A stretch of 64,000 nt of DNA, from assembly GCF_900102545.1 (NCBI RefSeq), contig NZ_FNBN01000002.1, forward strand, positions 346,264 to 410,263, written 5' to 3'. This DNA is from Chitinophaga filiformis (GTDB taxonomy: Bacteria > Bacteroidota > Bacteroidia > Chitinophagales > Chitinophagaceae). Of the stretch, positions 1 to 9,060 are shown piece by piece. The notes beneath the pieces are model-generated. The model saw only the letters and a program-made list of their open reading frames with translations. It did no database searches and was not told where the DNA came from. The translations under genes and the position numbers were made by a program. Within the stretch, counting starts at the first letter, position 1; each line of letters starts with the position of its first letter.

Positions 1-2
1 AC

Positions 3-293
3 ATCTTTCCCAAGAAATGGCAAGAAGCGAATTACAATGGTTGGAGTGTAGAGGATGCAGCATCTTTTCTTGATAAATTTGGTAACAAAGTTGTAATCGA
101 AAAGAAATTAAATATTCAGGCGGGAAATGGTTATTTTGGCTCAAAGAAAAAACGCTACGCAGGATCGAAGATTGCAAATCTAATTGATCTTAGTAATTAT
201 CACAAAAACGACTGGTTGAAAGATGACATTGAAATCAGGGAGAATGAATTTAGAGAAAGAATTATAAATTTTTTTAAAGAGAATATTAATTAG
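3..293 (+). CDS. C-terminal fragment of a probable DUF1524 (GmrSD-type) HNH nuclease
   Basis: The reading frame is open from the left edge of the window to TAG at 291-293 and encodes 96 residues; the start lies outside. The fragment contains W-x-VEDA...FGNKVVIEKKLNIQAGN and GYFGSKKKRYAGSKI. This resembles the end of DUF1524 HNH domains, where a 'GNL-L-KKxN-xASN-xF-xKK-Y-S' pattern follows the catalytic His/Asn. In GmrSD-type type IV restriction systems this domain follows a DUF262 ParB-like NTPase domain. Neither DUF262 nor the catalytic His is visible here, so assignment rests on the tail alone. A restriction or nuclease function is inferred. Confidence 0.55.
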   Translation: MFPKKWQEANYNGWSVEDAASFLDKFGNKVVIEKKLNIQAGNGYFGSKKKRYAGSKIANLIDLSNYHKNDWLKDDIEIRENEFRERIINFFKENIN

Positions 294-317
294 TCCCAGG
301 GAGGTAGACGAAGTGTT

Positions 318-353
318 TTACGTTTGGTCATCAGATTTGATGACCAAACGTAA
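318..353. terminator. Perfect 15-bp inverted repeat after the nuclease fragment
   Basis: TTACGTTTGGTCATC (318-332) and its exact reverse complement (339-353) flank a 6-nt loop. It starts 24 nt after the nuclease stop codon. There is no clean T-tract on either side, so it could be a weak or bidirectional terminator or a protein-binding palindrome. Confidence 0.45.
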
Positions 354-511
354 TTGATCAAGTCGGTAATGCTTTAGAGTACTTATAATAATTCCGACCG
401 ATAATAGCATCCAATGCTTCTGAATATAGTGTCTTTTTTATTAGTTGAAATGGATATGAAGTCCACAAATAGGCTGCATACGATAAAAATACCTTCGAAA
501 AAAAATATATT

Positions 512-1480
512 ATGGAATTCAATTATAGCCCTGGCGGCAATTTTCAGCAGCAGAATATCGAGGCGATAGTCTCTCGAATCAATTTTCAGAGTGAACAAAA
601 TGATCTTCCCTCGCTTAAAATGGAACTTCAGAACGCTATGTTTGTATTATCAAAGCTTATCGACTTAGTTCATGATAAACGCGTTGGATTTCCCAAATGG
701 ATGCGTCATATTGAAGTCCTGGCAATTAAATTCGTACAACATACATCATCTGTTAATCATCTTGCGACACCTTTACCGTTGTCTTTACTTGAAGACGGGA
801 ATAAAGTATCCGCGTTCGATAGGGCATCTTTATTCGTGATTGCTCGCGCGCAAATCGAAGCATTTCTTACGTTTTATTATTTGATAATTTTACCTGAAAG
901 TCATCCCCAAGGGGAATTTTATGATATGGTTTATGAATTGAGTGGACTTTGTGGTCGTCAGGATATGCCCACAAAACAGAAAAGTAGCCAAGAACAAAAA
1001 ACTCTAGATGCTGCAAGAATTGCTGTATTACGGAAGGGAATCGAAAATCATCCGTATTTTTCAACTCTTGACGGCGATATGAAGCGTAAAGTTAAAGGTA
1101 AAAAACCTCCTGCTCGCCTTTTTGTTGGATGGGAGGAGCTTATTAAACAGTCTCATCTAAATGAACGTTTTTTTGTACCTCGATGGAAATATTACTCTGG
1201 ATATGCGCATTCGGAGTTTATAAGTTCCCTACAAATGCAATCTATTTTCAAAGATCATAAGTTTGTTATGAGCGATGTATGTAAAACTGTAGAAATGGCG
1301 TTAATGGCTGTTTGCGTTGTCATAACCGAGCTCCTCAACCTGATTCCCATATTACAAGATGACTATAGTTCTATTTGGTCTGAAGAACAGCGTATTAGCA
1401 TTTACTTTTATTCTAAAATTGCCTTAAAACCTAAACTGAAGATTAGTCGGAACTTCACTCCGACAACTGCTGTTAACTAA
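512..1480 (+). CDS. Hypothetical protein, 322 aa
   Basis: Complete soluble protein of unknown function starting at ATG 512. It has no signal peptide. Mid-protein there is a hydrophobic helix-rich stretch (about residues 105-130, RAQIEAFLTFYYLIILPES), and later WKYYSGYAHSEFISSLQMQ, a pattern that loosely recalls DUF5677-type proteins of phage-defence and accessory regions, but I would not assign the family without a profile search. It stands alone between the nuclease fragment and the RHS locus, with about 260 bp of non-coding sequence on the RHS side. Its position suggests accessory cargo. Confidence 0.7.
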   Translation: MEFNYSPGGNFQQQNIEAIVSRINFQSEQNDLPSLKMELQNAMFVLSKLIDLVHDKRVGFPKWMRHIEVLAIKFVQHTSSVNHLATPLPLSLLEDGNKVSAFDRASLFVIARAQIEAFLTFYYLIILPESHPQGEFYDMVYELSGLCGRQDMPTKQKSSQEQKTLDAARIAVLRKGIENHPYFSTLDGDMKRKVKGKKPPARLFVGWEELIKQSHLNERFFVPRWKYYSGYAHSEFISSLQMQSIFKDHKFVMSDVCKTVEMALMAVCVVITELLNLIPILQDDYSSIWSEEQRISIYFYSKIALKPKLKISRNFTPTTAVN

Positions 1481-1739
1481 TGTATATTCTCTACCATTTT
1501 AAGATTGCGATGATCCAATGACGTTAAAAAGCATCTGAAATGTTATCCATTAAACATGTTTACTCTTAACATAAGCATGGTAATAAGGAATTTTGCCATT
1601 GCTCTTGTGCGGATAGCAACCAGCTTTTGAGTACCGCACAACAAGCAACACAGATAATATGAACTTGCATTCCCGTATAAAACTTATATTTACTGCTGAT
1701 TAAATTTATTGTTACCCCCTACCCGTCTAGTTACCCATT
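1481..1739. other. Intergenic region before the RHS locus
   Basis: No open frame of note and no obvious hairpin. It presumably holds the RHS promoter; I could not identify a convincing TTG / TAnnTTTG pair. Confidence 0.4.
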
Positions 1740-3152
1740 ATGAATTTAAAATATGCGATCTACACAGGAGTATTGATAGGAGCTACTCTCATTCAGGGTT
1801 CCGCCTCTGCTCAAAACAAACCAGGAGGAACGCGCCCCACCGCCACAGCTGCAACCATTCCTACCGCTTATACCAACACTTCTATTAACTATATACGAAC
1901 ATGGGAGCCGGACATGCCGTTGGCTGACACCAGTTTGGTAACGTCTTCCGACAGAAAGATTAGACAAGTCAAGCAGACAACCCAATATTTTGATGGTTTG
2001 GGCAGACCTCTACAGACAGTTTCAAAAGGAATTAGCCCTAATGGAAAGGATCTTATAGTACCGGTAGTATACGACGAATATGGCCGTGAGAGCTATAAAT
2101 ATCTGCCATTTGTACAACAAACATCCAGTGATGGTAAGTTCAAATCAGATCCCTTTAACGCTCAGAGTATTTTTTACAAAAACGGCCTGCTTAATCCAGG
2201 TGTCGCCGGAGAGAACATATTCTATACTAAAGTAGAATATGAACAATCTCCACTCAATAGACCGTTGAAAAGCTATGCTCCAGGTAACAGTTGGGTAACC
2301 CGGCCTATAGAGAACCGCTATGCGGTTAATGCCGTGAGTGACTCTGTCAGGCTGTGGAATATGGGCGCTATCCTTCCCACGAGCACGTCAAATTATGGTG
2401 CTGGACAATTAGAGAAGAATGTTGTTTTAGATGAACAAGGCAATCAGCTGATTGAATTTAGAGACAAAGAAGACCGTCTCATATTAAAAAAGACGCAGAT
2501 ATCAAGCAATCCTGGTACTGGACATGTAGGCTGGTTATGTACCTATTATGTATATGATGATCTAGGAAATTTACGTTTTGTTATACCACCTTTAGCCGTA
2601 GAAGCGATCAAAGGTACATGGGCAATAAATGATGGTATCGCCGATCAGCTGTGTTTTCAATACCAATATGACGTAAGACAACGAATGATCGTCAAAAAAG
2701 TACCGGGCGTTGGTCAGATCTTTATGGTATATGACGTTCGCGACCGACTTGTATTTACCCAGGATTCCGTTCAAAGGGCTAAATCTCCGATGGAATGGAT
2801 GGTTACTTTTTACGATGGACTAAACCGCCCTGTAATGACTGGTATATACCAAGGTAAGTCTACCAGGGCAGCTTTACAGGCGACCATGAATACCGCTACT
2901 TCTTTACAGCCGATCTCGTATATTGCTTCCGCTAAGGCCGATCTGGCTTTATACAGCCATGAGGGAAATTCTTCATATACTGCAACCAACAGCATCTCTA
3001 TGCTGGCGGGTTTCGATACAGGCAGCAGCGGTGTGACTGCCATGGAGATCAACCCTAATGCAGCCGGAGAACACCATGATCATAAGTGCGACGAATCCTT
3101 TGCCCAATATACCAATATCAGCGCTGACGCCTTTGACATATACGTTTTATGA
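1740..3152 (+). CDS. RHS fragment 1: signal peptide and DUF6443 domain
   Basis: ATG 1740 begins a typical Sec signal peptide (hydrophobic core YTGVLIGATLIQG, cleavage near SASA-Q, residues 1-25). Residues about 45-200 carry the DUF6443 signature found at the start of Bacteroidota RHS proteins (INYIRTWEP, QYFDGLGRPLQTV, YDEYGRESYKYLPF). Later repeats include YYVYDDLGNLRFVIPP and YDVRDRLVFTQD, which are YD-type strands. Sense ends at about residue 441; the last ~27 residues up to the stop are out-of-frame reading. Confidence 0.75.
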   Translation: MNLKYAIYTGVLIGATLIQGSASAQNKPGGTRPTATAATIPTAYTNTSINYIRTWEPDMPLADTSLVTSSDRKIRQVKQTTQYFDGLGRPLQTVSKGISPNGKDLIVPVVYDEYGRESYKYLPFVQQTSSDGKFKSDPFNAQSIFYKNGLLNPGVAGENIFYTKVEYEQSPLNRPLKSYAPGNSWVTRPIENRYAVNAVSDSVRLWNMGAILPTSTSNYGAGQLEKNVVLDEQGNQLIEFRDKEDRLILKKTQISSNPGTGHVGWLCTYYVYDDLGNLRFVIPPLAVEAIKGTWAINDGIADQLCFQYQYDVRQRMIVKKVPGVGQIFMVYDVRDRLVFTQDSVQRAKSPMEWMVTFYDGLNRPVMTGIYQGKSTRAALQATMNTATSLQPISYIASAKADLALYSHEGNSSYTATNSISMLAGFDTGSSGVTAMEINPNAAGEHHDHKCDESFAQYTNISADAFDIYVL

Positions 3153-4365
3153 TAATTATGACTATCCGGGCAAATTAGCCTTTGTAAGTACCGATACATC
3201 CAAACTACTTGCAGCGGATACACTATACCCTGAGAGGCTTTCATTAAGCAACATGACCAAAGGACTTGTTACTGGTAATAAAGTAAGGGTACTCGGTACA
3301 GATAAGTGGCTGACCACCACAACATATTATAACGACAAAAGCCGGATTATACAGGTAGTCAGTGAAAATAATCTTGGAGGCAAGGATGTGTTAACCACTT
3401 TGTACAATTTCAAAGGGGCGGTTTTAAGCACATACCTGCATCATCAGAATCCTAAAAGTGTTACACCTCAAAGCACCTTGCTGACGAGCATGACTTATGA
3501 TCATGGGGGCAGATTATTGACGGTGCGAAAGCGCCTGAATGACAATGTGAGTCAGGAAAAACTAATTGCTTCAAATAGTTATAACGAATTGGGCCAACTG
3601 AGATTAAAACGTCTTGGAGTAGCAGCTTCGGGAAGCATGCTCGATACGCTGAATTACACTTACAATATCCGTGGCTGTCTACAGGGGATTAACAAGAACT
3701 TTGTGAACAATGGGCTAAGTACATCTAATTGGTTTGGTCAGGAGTTAAGCTACGATTATGGTTTTGATTCCAGTCAATATAATGGCAATATTGCTGGGGT
3801 TAAGTGGAAAACCCGTGCCGACAGTACCTGGGCTTATGGCTATAGCTATGATAAAGCCAGACGCCTGACAGAGGCCCATTTTACCCAGAAAGCCGGTAGT
3901 AACTGGATACAGAATAAAAAGGATTTCACTGTCAGTAATTTGACATATGATGCCAATGGAAATATTAAATCCATGTGGCAAAAAGGTATGATAGGAACAA
4001 AGATAGACACTATTGACCGGTTAACCTATTCTTATCTGCCTAATAGCAATAGGCTCTCAGCAGTAGCCGATCCTAACCGGGCAAAGACAGCCTCAGCCGG
4101 CCTTGGAGATTTTATTGACGGTACTAATAGTGGAAACGACTATTTCTATGATGGCAATGGCAATATTGTGGCAGACTCCAATAGACACATCAGCTCCATC
4201 AAATATAATCATCTGAATCTTCCTTCAGTAATTACAATCGCTGGAAAAGGTACTATTAGCTACCAATATGATGCGACCGGTGTTAAATTAAGCAAGACTG
4301 TATTAAATAATACCGGAAACACTCCCACGACAACCATAACTGACTACGTTGGCATTTGTATATAA
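3058..4365 (+). CDS. RHS fragment 2: YD repeats
   Basis: Continues fragment 1 in the next frame. YD-type repeats are visible, for example YTYNIRGCLQGIN, YDKARRLTEAHF, LTYDANGNIKSMW, YFYDGNGNIVADSN and ISYQYDATGVKLSK, which build the beta-shell of RHS proteins. The ATG at 3058 is just the first in-frame Met and probably not a real start. The final residues after DYVG (4340s) are out of frame. Confidence 0.7.
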   Translation: MQPENTMIISATNPLPNIPISALTPLTYTFYDNYDYPGKLAFVSTDTSKLLAADTLYPERLSLSNMTKGLVTGNKVRVLGTDKWLTTTTYYNDKSRIIQVVSENNLGGKDVLTTLYNFKGAVLSTYLHHQNPKSVTPQSTLLTSMTYDHGGRLLTVRKRLNDNVSQEKLIASNSYNELGQLRLKRLGVAASGSMLDTLNYTYNIRGCLQGINKNFVNNGLSTSNWFGQELSYDYGFDSSQYNGNIAGVKWKTRADSTWAYGYSYDKARRLTEAHFTQKAGSNWIQNKKDFTVSNLTYDANGNIKSMWQKGMIGTKIDTIDRLTYSYLPNSNRLSAVADPNRAKTASAGLGDFIDGTNSGNDYFYDGNGNIVADSNRHISSIKYNHLNLPSVITIAGKGTISYQYDATGVKLSKTVLNNTGNTPTTTITDYVGICI

Positions 4366-5650
4366 ACAGGATAGTATTGAATTGATTAGCCATGAGGAAG
4401 GAAGAATTCGCCCTATATACAAGACAGGTGATTCAATCCGTTATGCCTATGATTATCTTGAAAAAGATCATCTGGGTAATGTCAGGACAATTTTAACTGA
4501 TCAGGCAGATTTTACCGTATATGCGGCAACAATGGAGACGAAGGTAGCTGCTCAGGAACTAGCATTATTTAGTAATATAGAGGAAACCCGAGTAGAAAAA
4601 CCGTCTGGTTATCCAGAAGATAAAACTACAGAAAATAACAAATTTGTAACAAAGCTGAGTGCAAAAGATGGCGGAAAGAAGATCGGTCCATCTCTCGTGC
4701 TTCGCGTAATGGCCGGAGATACAGTTCAAATTAATGCGCGGGCATTCTATAAATCCCAAGGGCCAATAGATGATAATCAGAAAGTCCCGGTAGAAGACAT
4801 AATAGTGGGATTAGCGCAGGCATTTGGTACCCCTACAACTGTTAATAGTACACATGTTTCGGATTTAGCTATCAACAATACTCCTTTTAATGCGGACTTT
4901 TATAATAACAATTATGAACGTTTAAAGGAAAAAGGCAGTGAAAGCGGACAAGCCGACCGCCCCAAAGCATACTTAAATTTCGTTCTGTTCGATGACGATT
5001 TTAAATTAGTTGAGGAGAATAGTGGAGTAAGGCAAGTAAAGGAGAGTCCAGATGAGCTTCAGGAGTTGGGAGTAGAGAAAATGGCTATTACGAAAAATGG
5101 ATTTCTCTATGTTTATACGAGTAATGAAAGTCAACAGGACGTATTTTTCGATAATGTCGCTTTGGCCCTAAACAATGGACCACTGTTGGAAAAGACGCAT
5201 TATTATCCATTTGGACTTACAATGGAGGGCAATTCATCCAGCGCATTAACTGGAGTAAACTATGCTAAAAACAGAAAAGAGTATAATGGCATAGAGCATA
5301 CCAGGGATCTGGATATTAATCAATATGATGCTTTCTTCAGGACACTTGATCCACAGACAGGCAGATGGACACAGGTTGATCCGAAAATCGAGTCGATGGA
5401 AATGTGGAGTCCTTATGCTTCAAACTATGATAACCCAATCCTATATAGTGATTTTCTAGGTGACGAACCTGAAGGACCTGGCGATGGCATTAAGAAAACA
5501 GGTCTGGTAACAGGTAGAGAATACACCCTTACGGCTCCAACAGATTTTAAATCATCTTTAGCCTTTGCGGGCCAGTATGCGCTGGGTGTGTTGAATGAAG
5601 GTGTTGAAGCAGTAAACCGATATATTAATCCGTTGGTACCTGCAGCTTAA
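4349..5650 (+). CDS. RHS fragment 3: RHS-associated core domain
   Basis: Carries DYLEKDHLGNVRTILTDQ and, near its end, KTHYYPFGLTMEGN, KEYNGIEHTRDLDINQYDAF and the strongly conserved core end TLDPQTGRWTQVDP...YASNYDNPI. In intact RHS toxins this core closes the shell and is followed directly by the variable toxin. A roughly 200-residue insertion sits between the two halves of the core. The TAA at 5648 separates it from the same-frame toxin tip. Confidence 0.75.
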   Translation: MAFVYKQDSIELISHEEGRIRPIYKTGDSIRYAYDYLEKDHLGNVRTILTDQADFTVYAATMETKVAAQELALFSNIEETRVEKPSGYPEDKTTENNKFVTKLSAKDGGKKIGPSLVLRVMAGDTVQINARAFYKSQGPIDDNQKVPVEDIIVGLAQAFGTPTTVNSTHVSDLAINNTPFNADFYNNNYERLKEKGSESGQADRPKAYLNFVLFDDDFKLVEENSGVRQVKESPDELQELGVEKMAITKNGFLYVYTSNESQQDVFFDNVALALNNGPLLEKTHYYPFGLTMEGNSSSALTGVNYAKNRKEYNGIEHTRDLDINQYDAFFRTLDPQTGRWTQVDPKIESMEMWSPYASNYDNPILYSDFLGDEPEGPGDGIKKTGLVTGREYTLTAPTDFKSSLAFAGQYALGVLNEGVEAVNRYINPLVPAA

Positions 5651-6166
5651 GCCCTCGTTGGCAAAAGTTATGAAAGTGGCTTTACGGAAAACAAATCCCG
5701 GATACTGGCCGGAACTGAAGTAGCTGCATCTCTTATTCCTATGGGTAAGGTTGAATTAGGAGCAGCAAAAGTGGCGGAAAGGTCTTTAATCAGTTTGGAC
5801 AATAATGCCTTAGTGGGCGCTATTAAGGGTGGGGAAAAAGAGGCGGTAACAGCTGCTATTGGATCAAACAAACCGATAGTTTCCATTACTGCGGCAAAGG
5901 AGTATCTTTCATTTGGAACGAAGGCAGAATTGAAAGGTTTTATGAGTGAGATTGGCGCGACCATCAGTAAGAATGGTGGATCCGCCAGCAAAGCAGCTGC
6001 ATTGCAACAACAGGCAGTAAGTCTTGGGCGTTCATTACACAAAAACGACGCTATGATCCTCGCAGGAGCAATGAACAATAAGGCTACAGTGCTTACTGCA
6101 GACAAAAGGTTTGCTAATTTTATGAAGGCAATAGGCTTTCCAACTAAAAACTTTTTAAATTTATGA
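5651..6166 (+). CDS. PIN-like toxin tip of the RHS protein
   Basis: The frame downstream of the TAA stays open to TGA at 6166; the first ATG is at 5741 (141 aa). The sequence shows a PIN-type arrangement of acidic residues: SLDNNALVGAI, a conserved SITAAKEYL segment, KNDAMILAGAM and TADKRFANFMKAIGFP. PIN domains are metal-dependent RNases and occur as C-terminal tips of polymorphic toxins. Here it is cut off from the RHS shell by the stop codon, so it is either a silenced toxin or is expressed alone from 5741. Its stop overlaps the start of the next gene (ATGA), as expected for a toxin-immunity pair. Confidence 0.6.
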   Translation, partial: ALVGKSYESGFTENKSRILAGTEVAASLIPMGKVELGAAKVAERSLISLDNNALVGAIKGGEKEAVTAAIGSNKPIVSITAAKEYLSFGTKAELKGFMSEIGATISKNGGSASKAAALQQQAVSLGRSLHKNDAMILAGAMNNKATVLTADKRFANFMKAIGFPTKNFLNL

Positions 6167-6501
6167 GTTCATTTAATGTACTAATTACGGAAGTTGCATG
6201 CCCAGATTGCGAGAAAAGGCATGAAGCACGAATTCAATTCAAGTTTGGCAATACCTGGCAGTTACAGTATAAAATTGGAGACAAAGTGACTTGGGGCGGC
6301 AATGATATCGGAATCCCAAACCTTAATGAAGTAAATGCTTATGGCATTATTGAATCAACAAAATGTCCTTATTGTAATAAGCAGGATATCGTTGAAGAAT
6401 ATGACATTCTAATTAAAAATGACGTTATAATGGGGATTTCTCCAATGGCAAGTATGGAAAATTATTTGGGAGAAAACGGAGAATATTTTGTGGTGACATA
6501 G
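6163..6501 (+). CDS. Probable immunity protein to the PIN-like toxin, zinc-ribbon type
   Basis: 112 aa, starting at ATG 6163 that overlaps the toxin stop by four bases. Two CPxC pairs (ACPDCEKRHE near residue 13, KCPYCNK near residue 68) suggest a structural zinc ribbon. The core is short and soluble, with GNTWQLQYKIGDKVTWGG between the pairs. Immunity is inferred from position and coupling, not from recognised family membership. Confidence 0.6.
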   Translation: MSSFNVLITEVACPDCEKRHEARIQFKFGNTWQLQYKIGDKVTWGGNDIGIPNLNEVNAYGIIESTKCPYCNKQDIVEEYDILIKNDVIMGISPMASMENYLGENGEYFVVT

Positions 6502-6688
6502 AGCAAATCATCTGCAATAGCCAATATTTCAATTAGTATCCAGACTAATTGCACCAGAAATTTATTTCTCAATTTTATTATTACAAAGTGGATATTCCAT
6601 ATCTCCACTATCAAATGCACCAAATTGGCCGACGCCATCAACACCTTAACTTGGTTTATAAAGGATGGGAAATGGTCAGAATATCATT

Positions 6689-7840
6689 TTATTCTTTCTC
6701 TTCTTCATCTTCGCTTTCAACCCAATTTTCTGACTTGAATGTGCTGAGAGAACGCCGGTAAAGGTCTTTATAAATACTCCGCTCAATCTCAAGCTGATCA
6801 ATGTACTGGTTTATTATGAATTCTGTTACCCGTGACGACTGGCGGAAATCCTGGCAGGCGAAGTAAATGTATCGGTTGCCTTCGTAGGTTTCCCTGCCAA
6901 GGTAAATATGGCCATCTTTTATAGGTATTAATTCGATAAGCTGATCTTCAATGAGGTCCATGAATTTGTTTGTTTCAGAGGTTGGCAGGCCCTCATTGTG
7001 ACTGCCATCGTATTTAATATTTACTTTGAGTATCCAAGGATGGGATGCGGCGCGATCCCAGTCCATTGCTCCGGTATTGACCATGATCATAACGGGATTA
7101 CCATTTTCGCTCTGGGCCTTTAGGCTGGCGTAGCAGTCATTTTCCTTGTTGTACCTTACGTTTTCATATTTTTCGACAAACTCTTTTTGTCGCCATTCCA
7201 GATAGCTTTTTAGCTTGTCAATCGGAATAAGGTCTTTTTCGGCCTTTGATGGGCCTTGAACCGATACTGAATCTATAACGGTGACTGACTTTACTTCGCC
7301 CAAATAGTTATCTAAGAACAAGTATACTCCTTGTATGATTTTATTGGCCACAGAGGGAGTATCTGTATAATCATTGTGAATGACGGTAATGCAGATGCTG
7401 TCCGGGCTGTCTGGGCTTGCAGTGGCATAGAAATATAGATTTTCAAGAGTGAAAGTATATCCTTGCATATCTATAGTGGTGCAATTTAGATCGGATTCTG
7501 GCTTTGATGCGATGAATCTCCATCCATGGATCTCGGGGGCAGCTGCTACCAGGTCTTCCATGAATGGTATATTTTTAATTTCTCCATCGGCGGTGAAGAT
7601 AAGTTCTGCGATGTCATTTCCATCTATTCCAGCAAGAAAGTAGTATCCGTCCCTGATTTCGGTAAGCTTTTGCATGAGTGGGTCGAAAAAATTTTTGTCT
7701 ATGCCGTTGCTGTCTTCATGCTTTAATATGCTGTAAAAAGTCTTTTGATGTTTGCTAAACCATTTCCAGAACGCAGCGTATTGCTTTGTTTGTTTCTTTT
7801 GTGCTTTCTGGAAGTCACTTTTGCTATTCGATAGCCTCAT
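6689..7840 (-). CDS. DUF695-domain protein, 383 aa
   Basis: Complete minus-strand gene, ATG at 7840. No signal peptide; the N-terminal ~25 residues are basic and the C-terminus is acidic (SEDEEEKE). The last ~130 residues fit the DUF695 pattern (WILKVNIKYDG, FMDLIEDQLIELI, GRETYEGNRYIYFACQD). DUF695 has no established activity and is often found near polymorphic toxin loci. It faces the RHS-immunity pair tail to tail across 187 bp. Function unknown. Confidence 0.65.
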   Translation of the reverse strand: MRLSNSKSDFQKAQKKQTKQYAAFWKWFSKHQKTFYSILKHEDSNGIDKNFFDPLMQKLTEIRDGYYFLAGIDGNDIAELIFTADGEIKNIPFMEDLVAAAPEIHGWRFIASKPESDLNCTTIDMQGYTFTLENLYFYATASPDSPDSICITVIHNDYTDTPSVANKIIQGVYLFLDNYLGEVKSVTVIDSVSVQGPSKAEKDLIPIDKLKSYLEWRQKEFVEKYENVRYNKENDCYASLKAQSENGNPVMIMVNTGAMDWDRAASHPWILKVNIKYDGSHNEGLPTSETNKFMDLIEDQLIELIPIKDGHIYLGRETYEGNRYIYFACQDFRQSSRVTEFIINQYIDQLEIERSIYKDLYRRSLSTFKSENWVESEDEEEKE

Positions 7841-8178
7841 ATAAATCGTTTTTGGGATTCTGTTTGAATGAGAAAGGTAAGAAAATTACAGAAATTTTAG
7901 GGTTGGTTAGGAATGGTTATACGATTCCATGTTAAACGGAAAAATTCCCATTTTTGTTAGTAATTAGTTCTTTTCTTCCTGTCTTCAATTTTTACTGGGA
8001 AATTTAGAAAAATAAAAAGGCCGCCTTTATAAGTAATTGATATCAACGTGCCCAGTAATGGAGCGCTTTCGAACCAGTTGGTATCGATAATGTGTAAGTT
8101 ATTCCAGAGGGCTACAGATCCTCTCATGAGATGTTACCTTTTGATATATTGGGCAACCATTAATTAGGTTATAAATCT
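7841..8178. other. Intergenic, contains copy A of the dispersed repeat
   Basis: No gene seen in 338 bp. At 8048-8076 lies GTGCCCAGTAATGG followed by CGAACCAG, the first copy of a repeat also found at 9032, 9946, 11450 and 14661. Immediately upstream is a short AAAGG-CCG-CCTTT inverted repeat. Confidence 0.6.
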
Positions 8179-8487
8179 ATGCAAATGAAACAGATCCCTA
8201 AATACTGGAAAATTGTATGCTCTCGTCATACGTCAGTTCTCTATCAGGCTCAAATTAACACGAAACATATATCGGAAAGACTGCTGGAGCAATTTATTAG
8301 AACATTAATATCTAAGTATGCACTGTCTGACAATGAAATCATGGAGCAGCATACGAGAGTTCCCTTTAAGAACAAAAAAGATTATATAAGTGTCGTAAGA
8401 ACCGGCTGTGACTTAAACGAGCCTCTAAAAATTAACTTTTCCTCTCAAGTCGCAGATATTTATGTTGATGTTTGTTTAACTGAATAA
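8179..8487 (+). CDS. Hypothetical protein, 102 aa
   Basis: Small soluble protein starting at ATG 8179, no recognisable family. Helical N-terminal half (ISERLLEQFIRTLISKYAL), then a strand-rich half ending VADIYVDVCLTE. It sits alone between repeat copy A and the next small gene, the same way the other small genes here are spaced. A stranded immunity protein is a reasonable guess from context only. Confidence 0.55.
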   Translation: MQMKQIPKYWKIVCSRHTSVLYQAQINTKHISERLLEQFIRTLISKYALSDNEIMEQHTRVPFKNKKDYISVVRTGCDLNEPLKINFSSQVADIYVDVCLTE

Positions 8488-8616
8488 ATATTTAATGGAA
8501 ATGAGTAACCCCTAAATATTATTAGATAATAGATATTCTAGCTGAGGCAATAACAACCTTCTTATTAATTTGATGACTTGATTGCTTCTGCATTTACTTT
8601 AACTTTTTAATAGATT

Positions 8617-8928
8617 ATGAACCCAACACAAGTAAATCCTGCTGCATGGCAGGATCATGAAGTTATATTTGATATGGAGGGATTTTCGGCAATATGGGGA
8701 AGATATGATAATGATGATAATTTTTGTTTGGGTGCTCGTTGGAATGGAGGTGAAGATGAGCGAGGCTATCCAGGGCAAGACGCCTATCCTCTATGGTTTG
8801 TGATTCCAGATTATCTTACTCTTTCTATGCTTGAAAGACTCAATACGAATGCTCTTCAGGGCGATTTAAGAGCGGCAAATGGGAACCCTATTCAATTAGA
8901 ATCAATAAGGCAATCCGCGTATTTATGA
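8617..8928 (+). CDS. Hypothetical protein, 103 aa, possible orphan immunity protein
   Basis: ATG 8617. Contains FSAIWGRYDNDDNF-LGARWNGG and YPLWFVIPDYL, a compact tryptophan-rich fold; similar short proteins accompany RHS toxins in Bacteroidota, but I do not recognise a named family. It is followed 65 bp later by a strong hairpin and repeat copy B. No toxin partner lies upstream, so if it is an immunity protein it is an orphan. Confidence 0.6.
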   Translation: MNPTQVNPAAWQDHEVIFDMEGFSAIWGRYDNDDNFCLGARWNGGEDERGYPGQDAYPLWFVIPDYLTLSMLERLNTNALQGDLRAANGNPIQLESIRQSAYL

Positions 8929-8993
8929 ATCAATCTGATTCTTGAAATGTTAAATTGAAAATTTGAAAGATGCCTCTAAAGGAATCGAACTGA

Positions 8994-9030
8994 AATGACA
9001 AATCCGCTATTAGAGCGAATTTGTCATTTT
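8994..9030 (+). terminator. Hairpin with T-run after the 103-aa gene
   Basis: AATGACAAAT (8994-9003) pairs exactly with ATTTGTCATT (9019-9028), with a further CGCT/AGCG inside, followed by T residues. It fits a rho-independent terminator and directly precedes repeat copy B. Confidence 0.65.
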
Positions 9031-9031
9031 T

Positions 9032-9060
9032 GTGCCCAGTAGCGGTAAATTCTCGAACCA
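9032..9060. repeat. Dispersed repeat copy B
   Basis: GTGCCCAGTAGCGG, then six variable bases, then TCGAACCA. Matches copies at 8048, 11450 and (weaker) 9946 and 14661. It lies immediately after a hairpin, as do copies D and E. Confidence 0.6.

Larger units (their letters stand above)
1740..6166 (+). pseudogene. RHS/YD-repeat polymorphic toxin gene broken by two frame changes and a stop
   Basis: Four consecutive open frames read as one RHS protein of about 1,470 residues if rejoined: signal peptide, DUF6443, YD repeats, RHS core, linker and PIN-like toxin tip. The frame shifts near 3063-3070, where the homologous reading would continue through ENTMIISATNPLPN, and again near 4350-4356, where DYVG should run into FVYKQDSIELIS. 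In both places the reading frame moves by +1, fitting one inserted base or two deleted bases. A TAA at 5648-5650 then interrupts the frame before the toxin domain. RHS proteins of this kind are exported shells that carry a C-terminal toxin. Three lesions in one gene, while neighbouring 6-kb NRPS genes are intact, argue for real decay, though assembly error is possible. Confidence 0.75.

Noticed and set aside
3058..4365. Fragments of the RHS gene as independent proteins
   Set aside because: Their sequences continue each other across +1 frame changes; internal Met codons are not plausible starts for YD-repeat shells.
6549..6761. Plus-strand 70-aa frame
   Set aside because: Overlaps the end of the DUF695 gene antisense; composition is not protein-like.
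8975..9060. tRNA gene on the minus strand suggested by the GGAATCGAAC and TCGAACC strings
   Set aside because: No complete cloverleaf, anticodon arm or matching acceptor pairs could be drawn; kept only as a possible tRNA-derived scar.
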